NCBI GenBank assembly: GCA_036245805.1
Contig: BTRK01000003.1
Location: 992,001-1,056,000 of the forward strand
Reading direction: 5' to 3'
Source: Pristionchus mayeri
Lineage: Eukaryota > Nematoda > Chromadorea > Rhabditida > Neodiplogasteridae
DNA length: 64,000 nt
Every line of letters begins with the position of its first letter. Position 1 is the first letter of the stretch. The notes under the pieces were generated by a model. That model saw only the letters and a list, made by a program, of their open reading frames with translations. It was not told the DNA's origin and searched no databases. A program made the position numbers and the translations under genes. Shown one piece after another: positions 48,490 through 56,817 of the stretch.

Positions 48490-48582
48490 TCGAGTAATCT
48501 TCTGACTCGCTCTAAATCTCATGCCCTCTCGCTTTCTCTATCCGGCGAGTGAGTGTGTGATATGAGGAGAGTCAGACGACAC
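48490..48582. repeat. 'tctgactc' palindrome in RING copy 2
   Basis: The stem runs from gagtaatcttctgactcgct to gaggagagtcagacgac, with the core ctctcgctttctctatccggcgagtgag. Intronic. Confidence 0.7.
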
Positions 48583-49731
48583 GTCAGACGCACGTCTATC
48601 CAGGTTACGACAAGAAGAGGGAGGTCTCAATTAACTAAGATTCTATTGTGCAAATATTCGAAACATTAGAGATTACGTCGGCAGAAAGCAAATGTGAGGT
48701 TGTATGGTGCGATATGAACTATGACGACGTACCACTTTTAATGTTTCAAAGCCGGGATGACGTCATAGTTCTCATCCAACCTAGTGCCGATGTGAGCGGT
48801 CTAGTATCTCATCTACGCAAAATAGTAATCGTTATATCAGTGTTTTTCCATTAAAAAATTTTCCATAAAAAAACACTTTTAAACCATTTTATCTGCCTTA
48901 TGATCATTAGCTAAGTTTATAAATCACACGACGTAAGTTCCCCTCCACCTTCAACATACGGTATTATTCCAGCCGGGAATCTTCTTCAACTCTGTAGTTT
49001 TTCCTCCAGTCTTGATCAGGGTCGCAGCCTGCCGGCATGTCGGACACGAAGCGGTCGATTTGGCTTCCTGAATTTTTACAGGCTTAAAAATATAACGAAA
49101 GCTTGGAATATTATTGACACGGTACGAATACTTTAGTATCTTGCATACGTGATGGGCCATTATAAGTCATGTCGGAAAACAATAAGGCCACTAATATCAA
49201 ACAAGTTGTGCTAGCAGATCTCTATGTACGAACATATAAAAGTCACACTTCTGTATCTTTAGCCACTGAAAGGCGTGGCTGCAATCGATCGTTGATGTTT
49301 TCTGAAATCAATCACCTCGCGTAAACATTGTAGCAAACCTTTCACAGGTCTGATGTCCGTTGTTACACGTGAAACCCTCACATTAGGATGGTTCATACAT
49401 ATTGCACAAATTGCTTCTTCTTCTTCTTTCGTTTTCGCGATCGCAACCCGACGCCTGTTCGTGGATGGCGAACCACGGTCAACAGTATGCTGTATGAGAG
49501 AGCTCGTGAATTGTAAGGATGCTTCGATATAATATGCTTCTCAGTGATAATGAGTTACTGTTGCGGGCGGGATTGGATGAGCTATACCTCTCCCGGCTTT
49601 GTATATGATTGTTTGTCATGCACCGACCTCTCCTCTCTTCCCTCTTGCCTTCTCTTGACTACTAGTGTCTTCTAAGAGCCCTCGCGTCTGGGATCTTGTC
49701 GCGGGCATGCCAATTCTAAGCAGGAACATTC

Positions 49732-49882
49732 TCTGGTTTCTCCCAACCAGTTGCTGGGGAACCCGCCAACAACTGGTCAGGGCACTGGTTACCGGTTGCT
49801 AACCAGTGCCCTGACCACTTGGTAACCAGTGCTCTGTCCAGTTGTTGGCGGGTTACCTAGCAACTGGTTGGAAGAAACCAGA
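49732..49882. repeat. 151-bp palindrome just upstream of RING copy 2
   Basis: Begins tctggtttctcccaaccag and ends with the complementary ctggttggaagaaaccaga. Internal blocks ccgccaacaactgg and cagggcactggtta pair with ccagttgttggcgg and taaccagtgccctg. It lies 24 bp upstream of the start codon of the gene on the minus strand, within its presumed promoter or 5' UTR. Confidence 0.8.
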
Positions 49883-50722
49883 GTTGCGTTAAGTTGAATC
49901 ACACGTAACTTTGTAGCGCACACATTAAATGAGTATGCTATCAATGAGCCCAATCGTCATTCACGGTTTACGCACTACACTACAATATTTAGTCCAGACA
50001 TCGCAAGTTCATAAGCACATGTTAAACAAACAGTTAAACATAGGAAATATGTAAAATATAAATAAGAGAGATAGAAAAAAGTTAAGAATTCCGTTAAGAA
50101 AAAATGCAAGATGTATGCAGACAAGAGTGTGCACTAGGTCAAATGCGCTCAAAATAGGCGCCAAATGTGTTAGCGCGGCAAAGAGCGAACAGGGGGGCAT
50201 TGAGTGGCATTAGGGAGCCCAGACAGCAGGACAAGGAAGAAGAAGGCGAGGGGAAGAGAGGATTACCCCCGCGCACCTTACTCCCGCTCTTTTCTCACTC
50301 CCTCTAGCCTCGAGCGTACTACCCTAGGAAATCCCTCATCCATGTCCCTTAATCAATGAGGAGTACACTCATAATGGGAGACTAGCAAGAGGTGAATAAT
50401 AAAATGAATAGGTAAGATATAAAATCGATAGGTCGACGAACCCGATTGGGAATTTGGCTCTTTCTTGATTTCAGCGACAACAAATCTCGTCAGCAGGCGA
50501 ATGATCTAGTAAGTTGTTGAATGCAATTCTCTTCGAATATTTGTTAGCCACTCTTCCCGTACCCTATCATCTCCCTTCCGTCCCCTTTTGATAACATAAC
50601 ATTTGAGATAAATGGCAATAAATGAGTGGGGAAAGAAGTGACGGTTGTGGATTATTAGTAGAGATAAATATGTATGCACTCGATGCAATAATGCAATAAT
50701 GTCTTGCAGTCACATGATATAT
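49883..50722. other. Intergenic
   Basis: No supported exons. AT-rich with small inverted segments. It precedes the block of nested transposons at 50.7-52.3 kb. Confidence 0.4.
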
Positions 50723-50922
50723 CATAGTTGCCCACGCCGGCGGCGGCCTATTCATGGTTGCACGCTGCCCCCAATGGAGGAGGACATCGTGCATAGACGT
50801 AGGGGGTCATGGTCGAAAATTGAGTGGTATGCCATGAGTAGGTCAAGACTAAGGCGAGGTGTTTTCAGACAATGGCTAAGGTGATGGTCTGAAAACACCT
50901 CGCAGCCTGTGTTGGGCAACTA
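50723..50922. mobile_element. Short relative of the 3.4-kb hAT-like element
   Basis: Starts catagttgcccacgccggcg and ends gttgggcaacta, sharing the ends and the gggggtcatggtcgaaaat block of the element at 12035-15439. An inner inverted pair gaggtgttttcagac/gtctgaaaacacctc is present. The right end stops at a TA that abuts the left terminal repeat of the maT transposon. Confidence 0.6.
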
Positions 50923-52140
50923 CAGGGTGCGGAGAAAGTACTTTGACAAAGTTTGAACTCGAATATTTCATCAGCCCTATCAACCTGTTAATGCATGTTA
51001 TAAAACTTTTAGTATGCCATTCGAGGTGTTCAATGCGCACTTCAAATAGTGTCCCCTAGTAATGACTCAACCCCACCAGTACCGGAAATCCATTATTGAC
51101 CTTTGGACCCTCGGCGAGTCCCCAGCTGGAATTTCGAAGAAACTCCGAGTTTCCCGTCAGACCGCTCACAATACCATCTGCCGCTTCAAGGCGCTGGGCA
51201 CGACTAAGGACCGTACTAGAGTGGGCAGACCTCACACTGCTGTCACTCGGAAGAACAATAAAATCGTGCAGATGCGAGTTGCACGTGATCCCATCCGATC
51301 TATGAGAAAGATGTCCCGTGATCTCGGAATCGACGAGCATTCGGTGCTCAAGATAGTTCGCTCTGGTCTCACGTCCCACCTTTACAAGATGCGTAAGGGC
51401 CATGGTCTGACTGGCATTCACAAGGAGAAGAGGCTCAAGAGATGCAAGAAGCTCCTAGGTAGGATCGCACATGGCGAACATCTCACGACTCTCTACTCGG
51501 ATGAGAAGGTGTTCACGGTGGAGCAGGCTTTCAACAGCCAGAACACGAGAGTGATTGCCCAGTCTGCCCAGCAAGCCAATGCTAGGGCAAAACCGTCTCT
51601 CGAGTTTCCCACCCGCAGTCAGTGATGGTTTGAGCAGTGCGTGCCACCGACAAGACTCACCTTATTTTCGTCAAGCCCGGTGTGAAGGTCGATAAGCACT
51701 ACGAAGACTCTTCTTTCATGGTCACGTTCCCACTTTAAAAGGCGCCATTAGATCTTCCAGCAGGATTCTGCCCCCGCTCATTCCGCAAAACTGACCCAGA
51801 ACTGGTGCACCACCCATTTGCCCGACTTCATTCCATCCGATGAATGGCCCTCGAACAGTCCGGACCTCTCTCCCCTTGACTTCAGTGTGTGGTCGGTACT
51901 GGAGAAGAATGCTTGCTCTGTCCGCCACCAGAGTTTGGATAGCCTCAAGAAGTCCCTCCAGAATGCATGGGAGAAAATCGATACCCACTACCTGCGATCC
52001 GTCATCGAGTCAGTCCCTTCTCGTCTCAAGGCTGTCGTCAAGGCCAATGGAGGTCAAATCGAGTAATATCATGTTGTTATCTGTTTGATATAGCGCAACT
52101 CCAAGACATTATTGAGTTTGACTACATTCCAACACATTCA
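50923..52140 (+). mobile_element. maT-type (DD37D) Tc1/mariner transposon, inactive
   Basis: The left end cagggtgcggagaaagtact follows TA, as expected for Tc1/mariner. A reading frame starts at 51062 with a helix-turn-helix region (GISKKLRVSRQTAHNTI) and a second DNA-binding part (IRSMRKMSRDLGIDEHSVLK). Catalytic Asp residues are in YSDEKVF, QQDSAPAH and SPLDF. The last two are separated by 37 residues, the DD37D spacing of the maT family. The frame is broken: a shift near 51595, TGA in place of a Trp codon at about 51630, further shifts before 51780, then it is open again from 51818 to 52066. The right terminal repeat is not obvious. Position next to a MITE at 52148 suggests the end is eroded or interrupted. 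Confidence 0.8.
51062..52066 (+). pseudogene. Frameshifted DD37D transposase
   Basis: Two open segments (51062-51625 and 51818-52066) carry the N-terminal DNA-binding and the C-terminal catalytic parts. The joining region contains at least two frameshifts and in-frame stops, so no full transposase can be made. All three catalytic Asp codons survive. The C-terminus (SVPSRLKAVVKANGGQIE) is the usual end for this family in nematodes. Confidence 0.85.
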
Positions 52141-52147
52141 CCTTAGC

Positions 52148-52252
52148 GTTCGAGAAACGATACCACGCTCCGTCCATTCTACAGACTCTGTAGACCGGTC
52201 GATCGGCGAGAGAGTGTATTAAATGAAGAGAGCGTGGTATCGTTTCTCGAAC
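52148..52252. repeat. Palindromic 'ttcgagaaacgatacc' MITE
   Basis: Ends gttcgagaaacgataccacg and its reverse, with a core of ctgtagaccggtcgatcggc. Same family as 47351-47460. Lies directly downstream of the maT remains. Confidence 0.8.
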
Positions 52253-52383
52253 TATAGTTCACGTATTTGCTGAACATTTTTATCGCTTTTTCGACTGAGA
52301 TGCATTAACAGGTTACGAATTATAATGACAATTATAAATGTAAAATCATTGATGAAATTGTCCCCGTTTTCATTGGTCTCTCC

Positions 52384-55300
52384 TCAGTTGCCCTCATCCT
52401 CTCCCGATTCATAGTCGCTGTCGGCGTCCATCTGAACGAATACTGGAGCTGGAGGTGCTGCAGGTGCTGCCTGATTTCTCTGTGACTTGAGCTCACTCTT
52501 GATGTCATCAATCTGTAACCGATGAATACAATTCGTTATTATAATTACCCATTTTCCACAGTGATCTTATTGTAAATTTATTTATGTTTACACATATGTC
52601 GCATTTTCGTCTACGTTTTCATTAGAAAACTACTATTTCCATACTAGGGTTCCGGAATTGGGGGTGATTGGGCATCGTTTCAATCATTTCCAGATATGTT
52701 TCATGTGCGGTATATATGTACTATATATTGTGCATGAAACATATCTGAAAATGATTCAAAATATGCCCAATTACGCCCAATTCCGGAACTCTATTCCATA
52801 CCGCATCCGCGAAGAAACCGAGATGGAAAGCTATAGCAGCCATTATAATAGCAGCGATTAGCACCGCCTCCCATCCTGATTTTTGCCGAATTTCTCCGCA
52901 CATAAGTAAGGCGGCAAAGAAGAGTATGAAGGAGGTGAATGCTGACAAGGCAGTAGCCACCCCGTGGAACTTCTGAATTTGCTTGTTAAATCTTATTTCG
53001 AAAACTTATAATATTAATATTTAAACTGCAGCTCACGAATACTTCTCTGAAAACGTAGATCACATGGATCAATCAATCAATCAATATTTATCACTTCAAG
53101 CGTTAACGCTAGGTGAGGATAGGTCGGAATTCGTCGGTCGTTGCAGACCACCAGTGGGGGCCAATTGTTCTTCTGAGGTCATCTCGCCAACGCGTTCTCG
53201 GCTGACCCTGGGGACGGCTCCTGTTGTAGGGGATCCATACCGTAGTCGCTCTGGTCCACTCATCTAGCTCCATTCTCCTAATCTTCAACGCCCACTGAGC
53301 TTTCCTTTTCAGCGCTTCTTTGTTCCAATCCTGCACTTTCGTCGCATTGCGCACGTTCTCGTTTCTCCATCGATCCATCAGAGTTATGCCCAACATTTTC
53401 CGCTCCATTTTTCTTTGAGTCACACTAAGCCGTTCCTTTTCACTGGCTCGCAGCGCCCAGACTTCTGACCCGTAAAGCACTGTTGAAGAGATACAACTTT
53501 CGAAGAGTCTCCTCTTAGTCTTCATAGGAAGCAGGCGAGAAGAGAGCAGAGTAGAGAGCTTGGACCAAGCGAGCCATCCCAGGCGTATCCGGTGCTCAAT
53601 TTCATCCGAGTGATCGAGGGGGAGCGAGATTCTCCCACCAAGATATGTAGTGGAAGGGACAAAGTTGAATGTCAGATTGTCAATTGTAATGGGTGCTCGA
53701 GTGGTGCTACACGATGTGAGAAGAACGGTTTTGGAAGCATTTACTTCTAGACCGACGCGTGAGCATGCCTCCATTAGCTTCCTCAACATTCGCTTCAGTT
53801 CAGGCCTTGATTTTGCAATTAGGACGATGTCATCCGCGTACTCAAGGTGGCTTAGGTTTCTCCCATCAATCTTGAGTCCATCATTCTCCCAATCGATGTC
53901 ATTCATTGCTGAGCGAAGGACTACGTTGAACAAGCGAGGGGAAAGGGTGTCGCCTTGACGAACTCCTCTTCTGATTCTGACTGGGACGAGATCCTCGTTG
54001 ACTCGGATGAGGGTTGTCGAGGACTCGTAGAGGCGGCGGAGGAGGTGGATGAGGGTAGGATGGACCCCAGATATCCATAGGGATTGCCATACCGCACTCC
54101 ACTCCACACAATCGAATGCCTTACGGAAGTCCACGAAACCGAGATACAACGGAATACCGTATTCGTGGGCACGCTCTGCTACTTGCTTTACAGCGTGTAG
54201 GTTATTGAGGGTACTGCGCCCTTTCCGAAAGCCAGTTTGGGTGGAGGACTCAGTCTCTTCAAGCGATTTCTCCATTCTTCTCAAGATCACTCGGGTTGCA
54301 GCCTTCAGGGTTACGGTAAGCAGCGAGATAGGTCTGAAGTTGCTGATGTTTGTAGGGTCACCTTTCTTGTGGATAAGAGACACGACAGCTTCGACTAAAT
54401 CTTGGGGCACTGAGTCACCGGCTGTTAGGTGGTTGAGCAAGTCCGCGAGCACTGGGGCGAGGTGATCTCGAGAGAGGTACAGCATATCGGGCAGAATTGA
54501 ATCGGAACCGGGCGAATGTCCGCATTTGAGGCGAGAAAGCGCATCTCCTGTCTCATCGATTTGGAAGGGTGGAAGAGGGAAAGGCGGATGAGGAGGGATC
54601 GTCAGTGGCATTTCAACTGTAGCATTGTAGAGTTCCTCGAAGAAAGTACGGACGGCGAGCTTTGTTGCTTCTTGTGAGAGAGCACCAGTAACTGCGTCGG
54701 GGACTAGTAGTCTCTTTCGGGATGATTGCAAGTTGAGCATTGACTTGACAATGCTTCTACCCATTATTGCAGCTTGCCTTGCTTGTGATTCTTTTCTCCT
54801 TCTGATGTCGTTCGAGAGACTCATTCGGGCAGCTCGGCATGTGACGGAGTGGGCTACGTTGGATTGCGGATTGGATCGGAGAAGGTGTCGCTGGGCCAGA
54901 AGATTTCGGGTTTCGCGAGATATCCATGGAGGGGAGTGCCGATCTCGCCAACAGTTGCTTGCCGCAGTCTTCGTAAACGCTTGAATCTTGTGATAGGCGT
55001 CAATGGCTGAGGTTGGACGGGCAAGGGGCAGGGAAGCAAGGAGATTTGCATTTGCAGTGAAGGCGGTTTTATCGAATTCCAACCGCTTCTTGCATCGTTG
55101 CTTCCGCATCTTGTTGGGGAGGGAGAGGCATAGTCGGACAAGGCGATGATCGGAGTCAAACTCAAAGCGACCAACAACACCACAGTTGACAACTCTCGCC
55201 GATACAGGCGTTGCAACGAAGTCCATCTGGTGAAAAGTTGAGCCGTTTGGTGACCGCCAGGTCCATATCCTGCCGTGTCTTCTCTCGGGAAATGTGTTTT

Positions 55301-56668
55301 GGATGCGCAGCCGGTTTCTCACGCAAACTTCTGTGAAGGTCCGCCCACGTGAGTTCGGGGTCGGAGATGCGTACTTGCCGACAAATCTTTCATTGCCTGG
55401 CTCGCGTGCAACTCGACAGTTCATATCCCCGACCAGGACTGGCATGTATCCTCTTGGCGCACTCTGCAGAGCGGTCTCGACCTTGTCCATGAAGTCATCG
55501 TAGTCCGTATCATCGTAGGCTGATGTTGGCGCATACGCGCAGACGAGGAAGAGACGATGGTTGGGAAGGAGCAGAGTGGCGAGTCGATCGGAGAGGCCTT
55601 GGAACACACCTTTTCTTGCGAGGTGGGCACGGATGAGGAATGCCACACCATGGTGGGCGGTGGAACCTCCCGAGTGGAATAGGACTATGCCTGAAGACGT
55701 AAGATTGAAGGAGGCACAACCCACAATCCTCGCTTCCTGCACAGCAACAACGTCCCACTTGATCTGGGAGAGGGCAAGCTCGATCTCTTGAAGCTTCTCT
55801 CGTGGCGCGAGTGTCCGGGTGTTCAGCGTGCCGACGTAGAATGGACGACCCATCGAGGTGGCTTACAACTCCCGCTTGCCAAAGCTGCTGGGAGAGGGAG
55901 ACTGGCCGAGGGGGAGACGGGGGGACGGAGTGCGCACCCCGCCGCTCGCGACTAGCGTTGAGGACCAGAATGACATGGATTAGGAGCAAGTATACATGGA
56001 TTACATGGATTGCAAGTACACATGGATTGGATTGGATTGCAAGTACACATGGATTAGGAGCAAGTATAGCACATCAATGGCTGTGAATACGAAGGGAAAG
56101 ACGGCGGGTACCGTCTTGTGAAAGCAGTGGAAGATGGCGAGCGTTACATCCTGCGCATTTATTTTGATATTTCTTGTAATTAGAGTTCGTAATTCGGGTC
56201 GTCGTCTCATAATTTTACACCATCTCTCGACAGGTAGAGCGACGAGAGACTGCGTATAATGAAGAGACCGTGGTATCATTTCTTGAACTCTAATTCCAAT
56301 TAAAATGCATACTGCAGGGTTGATGCGAGAGTTTAGAGAAAAGTGCAGAGTGTCGCAAAATTGCTGAGACTCATACGTATCACACAAAATCGTAAGATAT
56401 ATCATCATGATCGTCATAAATGGATCATGCCTATCTGATTTTCCAAATATTGATATTTACTAGCACAAGTGATGGCTTATGTGCTACACAAACACGGAAA
56501 TGTTTGTAAAACCGTGTATCCCCATCTGAAGTAATTTTAGGAGCAAATTCTGCTGTACTATAATTCAGTAATATTAGTTCTTTTGCTTAGCTCACCATAG
56601 CAAAGATGATTATGAACAGTGCTGTCAAATAGAGCTTGGGTGATTTTTACGGCCGGCACCACACCACT
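52384..56668 (-). CDS. Polytopic membrane protein, partial (interrupted by RTE)
   Basis: Three exons recognised: 56596-56668 (LYLTALFIIIFAM after a one-base shift in an A run), 52802-52972 (TALSAFTSFILFFAALL and AVLIAAIIMAAIAFHLGFF, two membrane helices) and 52384-52512 (cytoplasmic acidic tail ending DADSDYESGEDEGN, TGA). Phase is 0 at the 52.8/52.5-kb junction. The helices match the last two exons of the full gene at 56.8-59.7 kb, so this is a paralogue. An intact RTE retrotransposon (53.08-56.0 kb) lies in what would be its 3.6-kb intron. The link across the retrotransposon is inference. The first exons were not found. An agggttcc MITE sits 10-12 bp from the donor at 52802. Confidence 0.5.
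53080..56000 (-). mobile_element. RTE-type non-LTR retrotransposon
   Basis: Minus-strand element with one long ORF (53109-55853). The 3' end, at low coordinates, carries an atca repeat (53082-53098), the kind of short tandem 3' tail RTE elements have instead of poly(A). The 5' region at 55975-56070 has direct repeats of acatggattaggagcaagta and acatggattgcaagtac. No long target duplication was found. The ORF is unbroken, so the insertion is probably recent. Confidence 0.88.
53109..55853 (-). CDS. Endonuclease-reverse transcriptase (RTE ORF, 914 aa)
   Basis: N-terminal apurinic-type endonuclease with all catalytic blocks visible: TLNTRTL, VQEARIV, GDMNCR, MDFVATP and SDHRLV. The reverse transcriptase follows: GHSPGSDSILPDML, FRPISLLTV, QTGFRKGRST, VDFRKAFDCVEW, RRGVRQGDTLSPRLF and the catalytic LEYADDIVLIAKS. 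The C-terminus has a GQPRTRWRDDLRR-type motif shared by RTE proteins. Such proteins nick target DNA and copy their own RNA into it. At 914 residues it is close to full size for the clade. Reading frame and all key residues are intact, so activity is plausible. It starts at the first Met (MGRPFYVGTLN), and no second ORF is seen. Confidence 0.92.
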   Translation of the reverse strand: MGRPFYVGTLNTRTLAPREKLQEIELALSQIKWDVVAVQEARIVGCASFNLTSSGIVLFHSGGSTAHHGVAFLIRAHLARKGVFQGLSDRLATLLLPNHRLFLVCAYAPTSAYDDTDYDDFMDKVETALQSAPRGYMPVLVGDMNCRVAREPGNERFVGKYASPTPNSRGRTFTEVCVRNRLRIQNTFPERRHGRIWTWRSPNGSTFHQMDFVATPVSARVVNCGVVGRFEFDSDHRLVRLCLSLPNKMRKQRCKKRLEFDKTAFTANANLLASLPLARPTSAIDAYHKIQAFTKTAASNCWRDRHSPPWISRETRNLLAQRHLLRSNPQSNVAHSVTCRAARMSLSNDIRRRKESQARQAAIMGRSIVKSMLNLQSSRKRLLVPDAVTGALSQEATKLAVRTFFEELYNATVEMPLTIPPHPPFPLPPFQIDETGDALSRLKCGHSPGSDSILPDMLYLSRDHLAPVLADLLNHLTAGDSVPQDLVEAVVSLIHKKGDPTNISNFRPISLLTVTLKAATRVILRRMEKSLEETESSTQTGFRKGRSTLNNLHAVKQVAERAHEYGIPLYLGFVDFRKAFDCVEWSAVWQSLWISGVHPTLIHLLRRLYESSTTLIRVNEDLVPVRIRRGVRQGDTLSPRLFNVVLRSAMNDIDWENDGLKIDGRNLSHLEYADDIVLIAKSRPELKRMLRKLMEACSRVGLEVNASKTVLLTSCSTTRAPITIDNLTFNFVPSTTYLGGRISLPLDHSDEIEHRIRLGWLAWSKLSTLLSSRLLPMKTKRRLFESCISSTVLYGSEVWALRASEKERLSVTQRKMERKMLGITLMDRWRNENVRNATKVQDWNKEALKRKAQWALKIRRMELDEWTRATTVWIPYNRSRPQGQPRTRWRDDLRRTIGPHWWSATTDEFRPILT
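56178..56293. repeat. Palindromic 'agagttcgtaattcg' MITE
   Basis: Ends aattagagttcg and cttgaactctaatt, with the core ctctcgacaggtagagcgacgagag. A member of the 47351-47460 family. Just 5' of the RTE element. Confidence 0.7.
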
Positions 56669-56817
56669 CTGAAATTGCATTTTTCATGTTTTGGTCATCT
56701 TTAGCACGAATGCCACATGACGATAATACATAGAGAATCAAACGGTACTAACCCTATATTAACTCCGGGCGAGACTGAGCGAAATGCATATCGTAATGAG
56801 TACCAATGCGTATGCAC

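Larger units (their letters stand above)
46835..49708 (-). pseudogene. Degenerate RING paralogue (copy 2)
   Basis: Same exon plan as the 41.4-43.7-kb gene: 49628-49708 (81 nt, MPATRSQTRG), 49382-49489 (EEEEAICAICMN), about 49248-49301 (DCSHAFQWLK), 48960-49067 (108 nt, SCPTCRQ), 48406-48465, 47992-48060, 47248-47340, and 46835-47027 ending in an Ala/Arg helix (ATAAAAARDALQQTRS) and TGA. Three defects are visible against copy 1. The third exon lacks 18 nt, removing RING ligands 5 and 6. That exon's donor is no longer a gt in the right phase. The 47248 exon is 5 nt shorter, a frameshift. The two exons at 48.0 and 48.4 kb look like alternative versions of one copy-1 exon. A palindromic MITE sits in the same last intron as in copy 1. 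Confidence 0.75.

Noticed and set aside
54049..54465. 138-residue plus-strand ORF inside the retrotransposon
   Set aside because: It is an antisense shadow of the reverse transcriptase frame.
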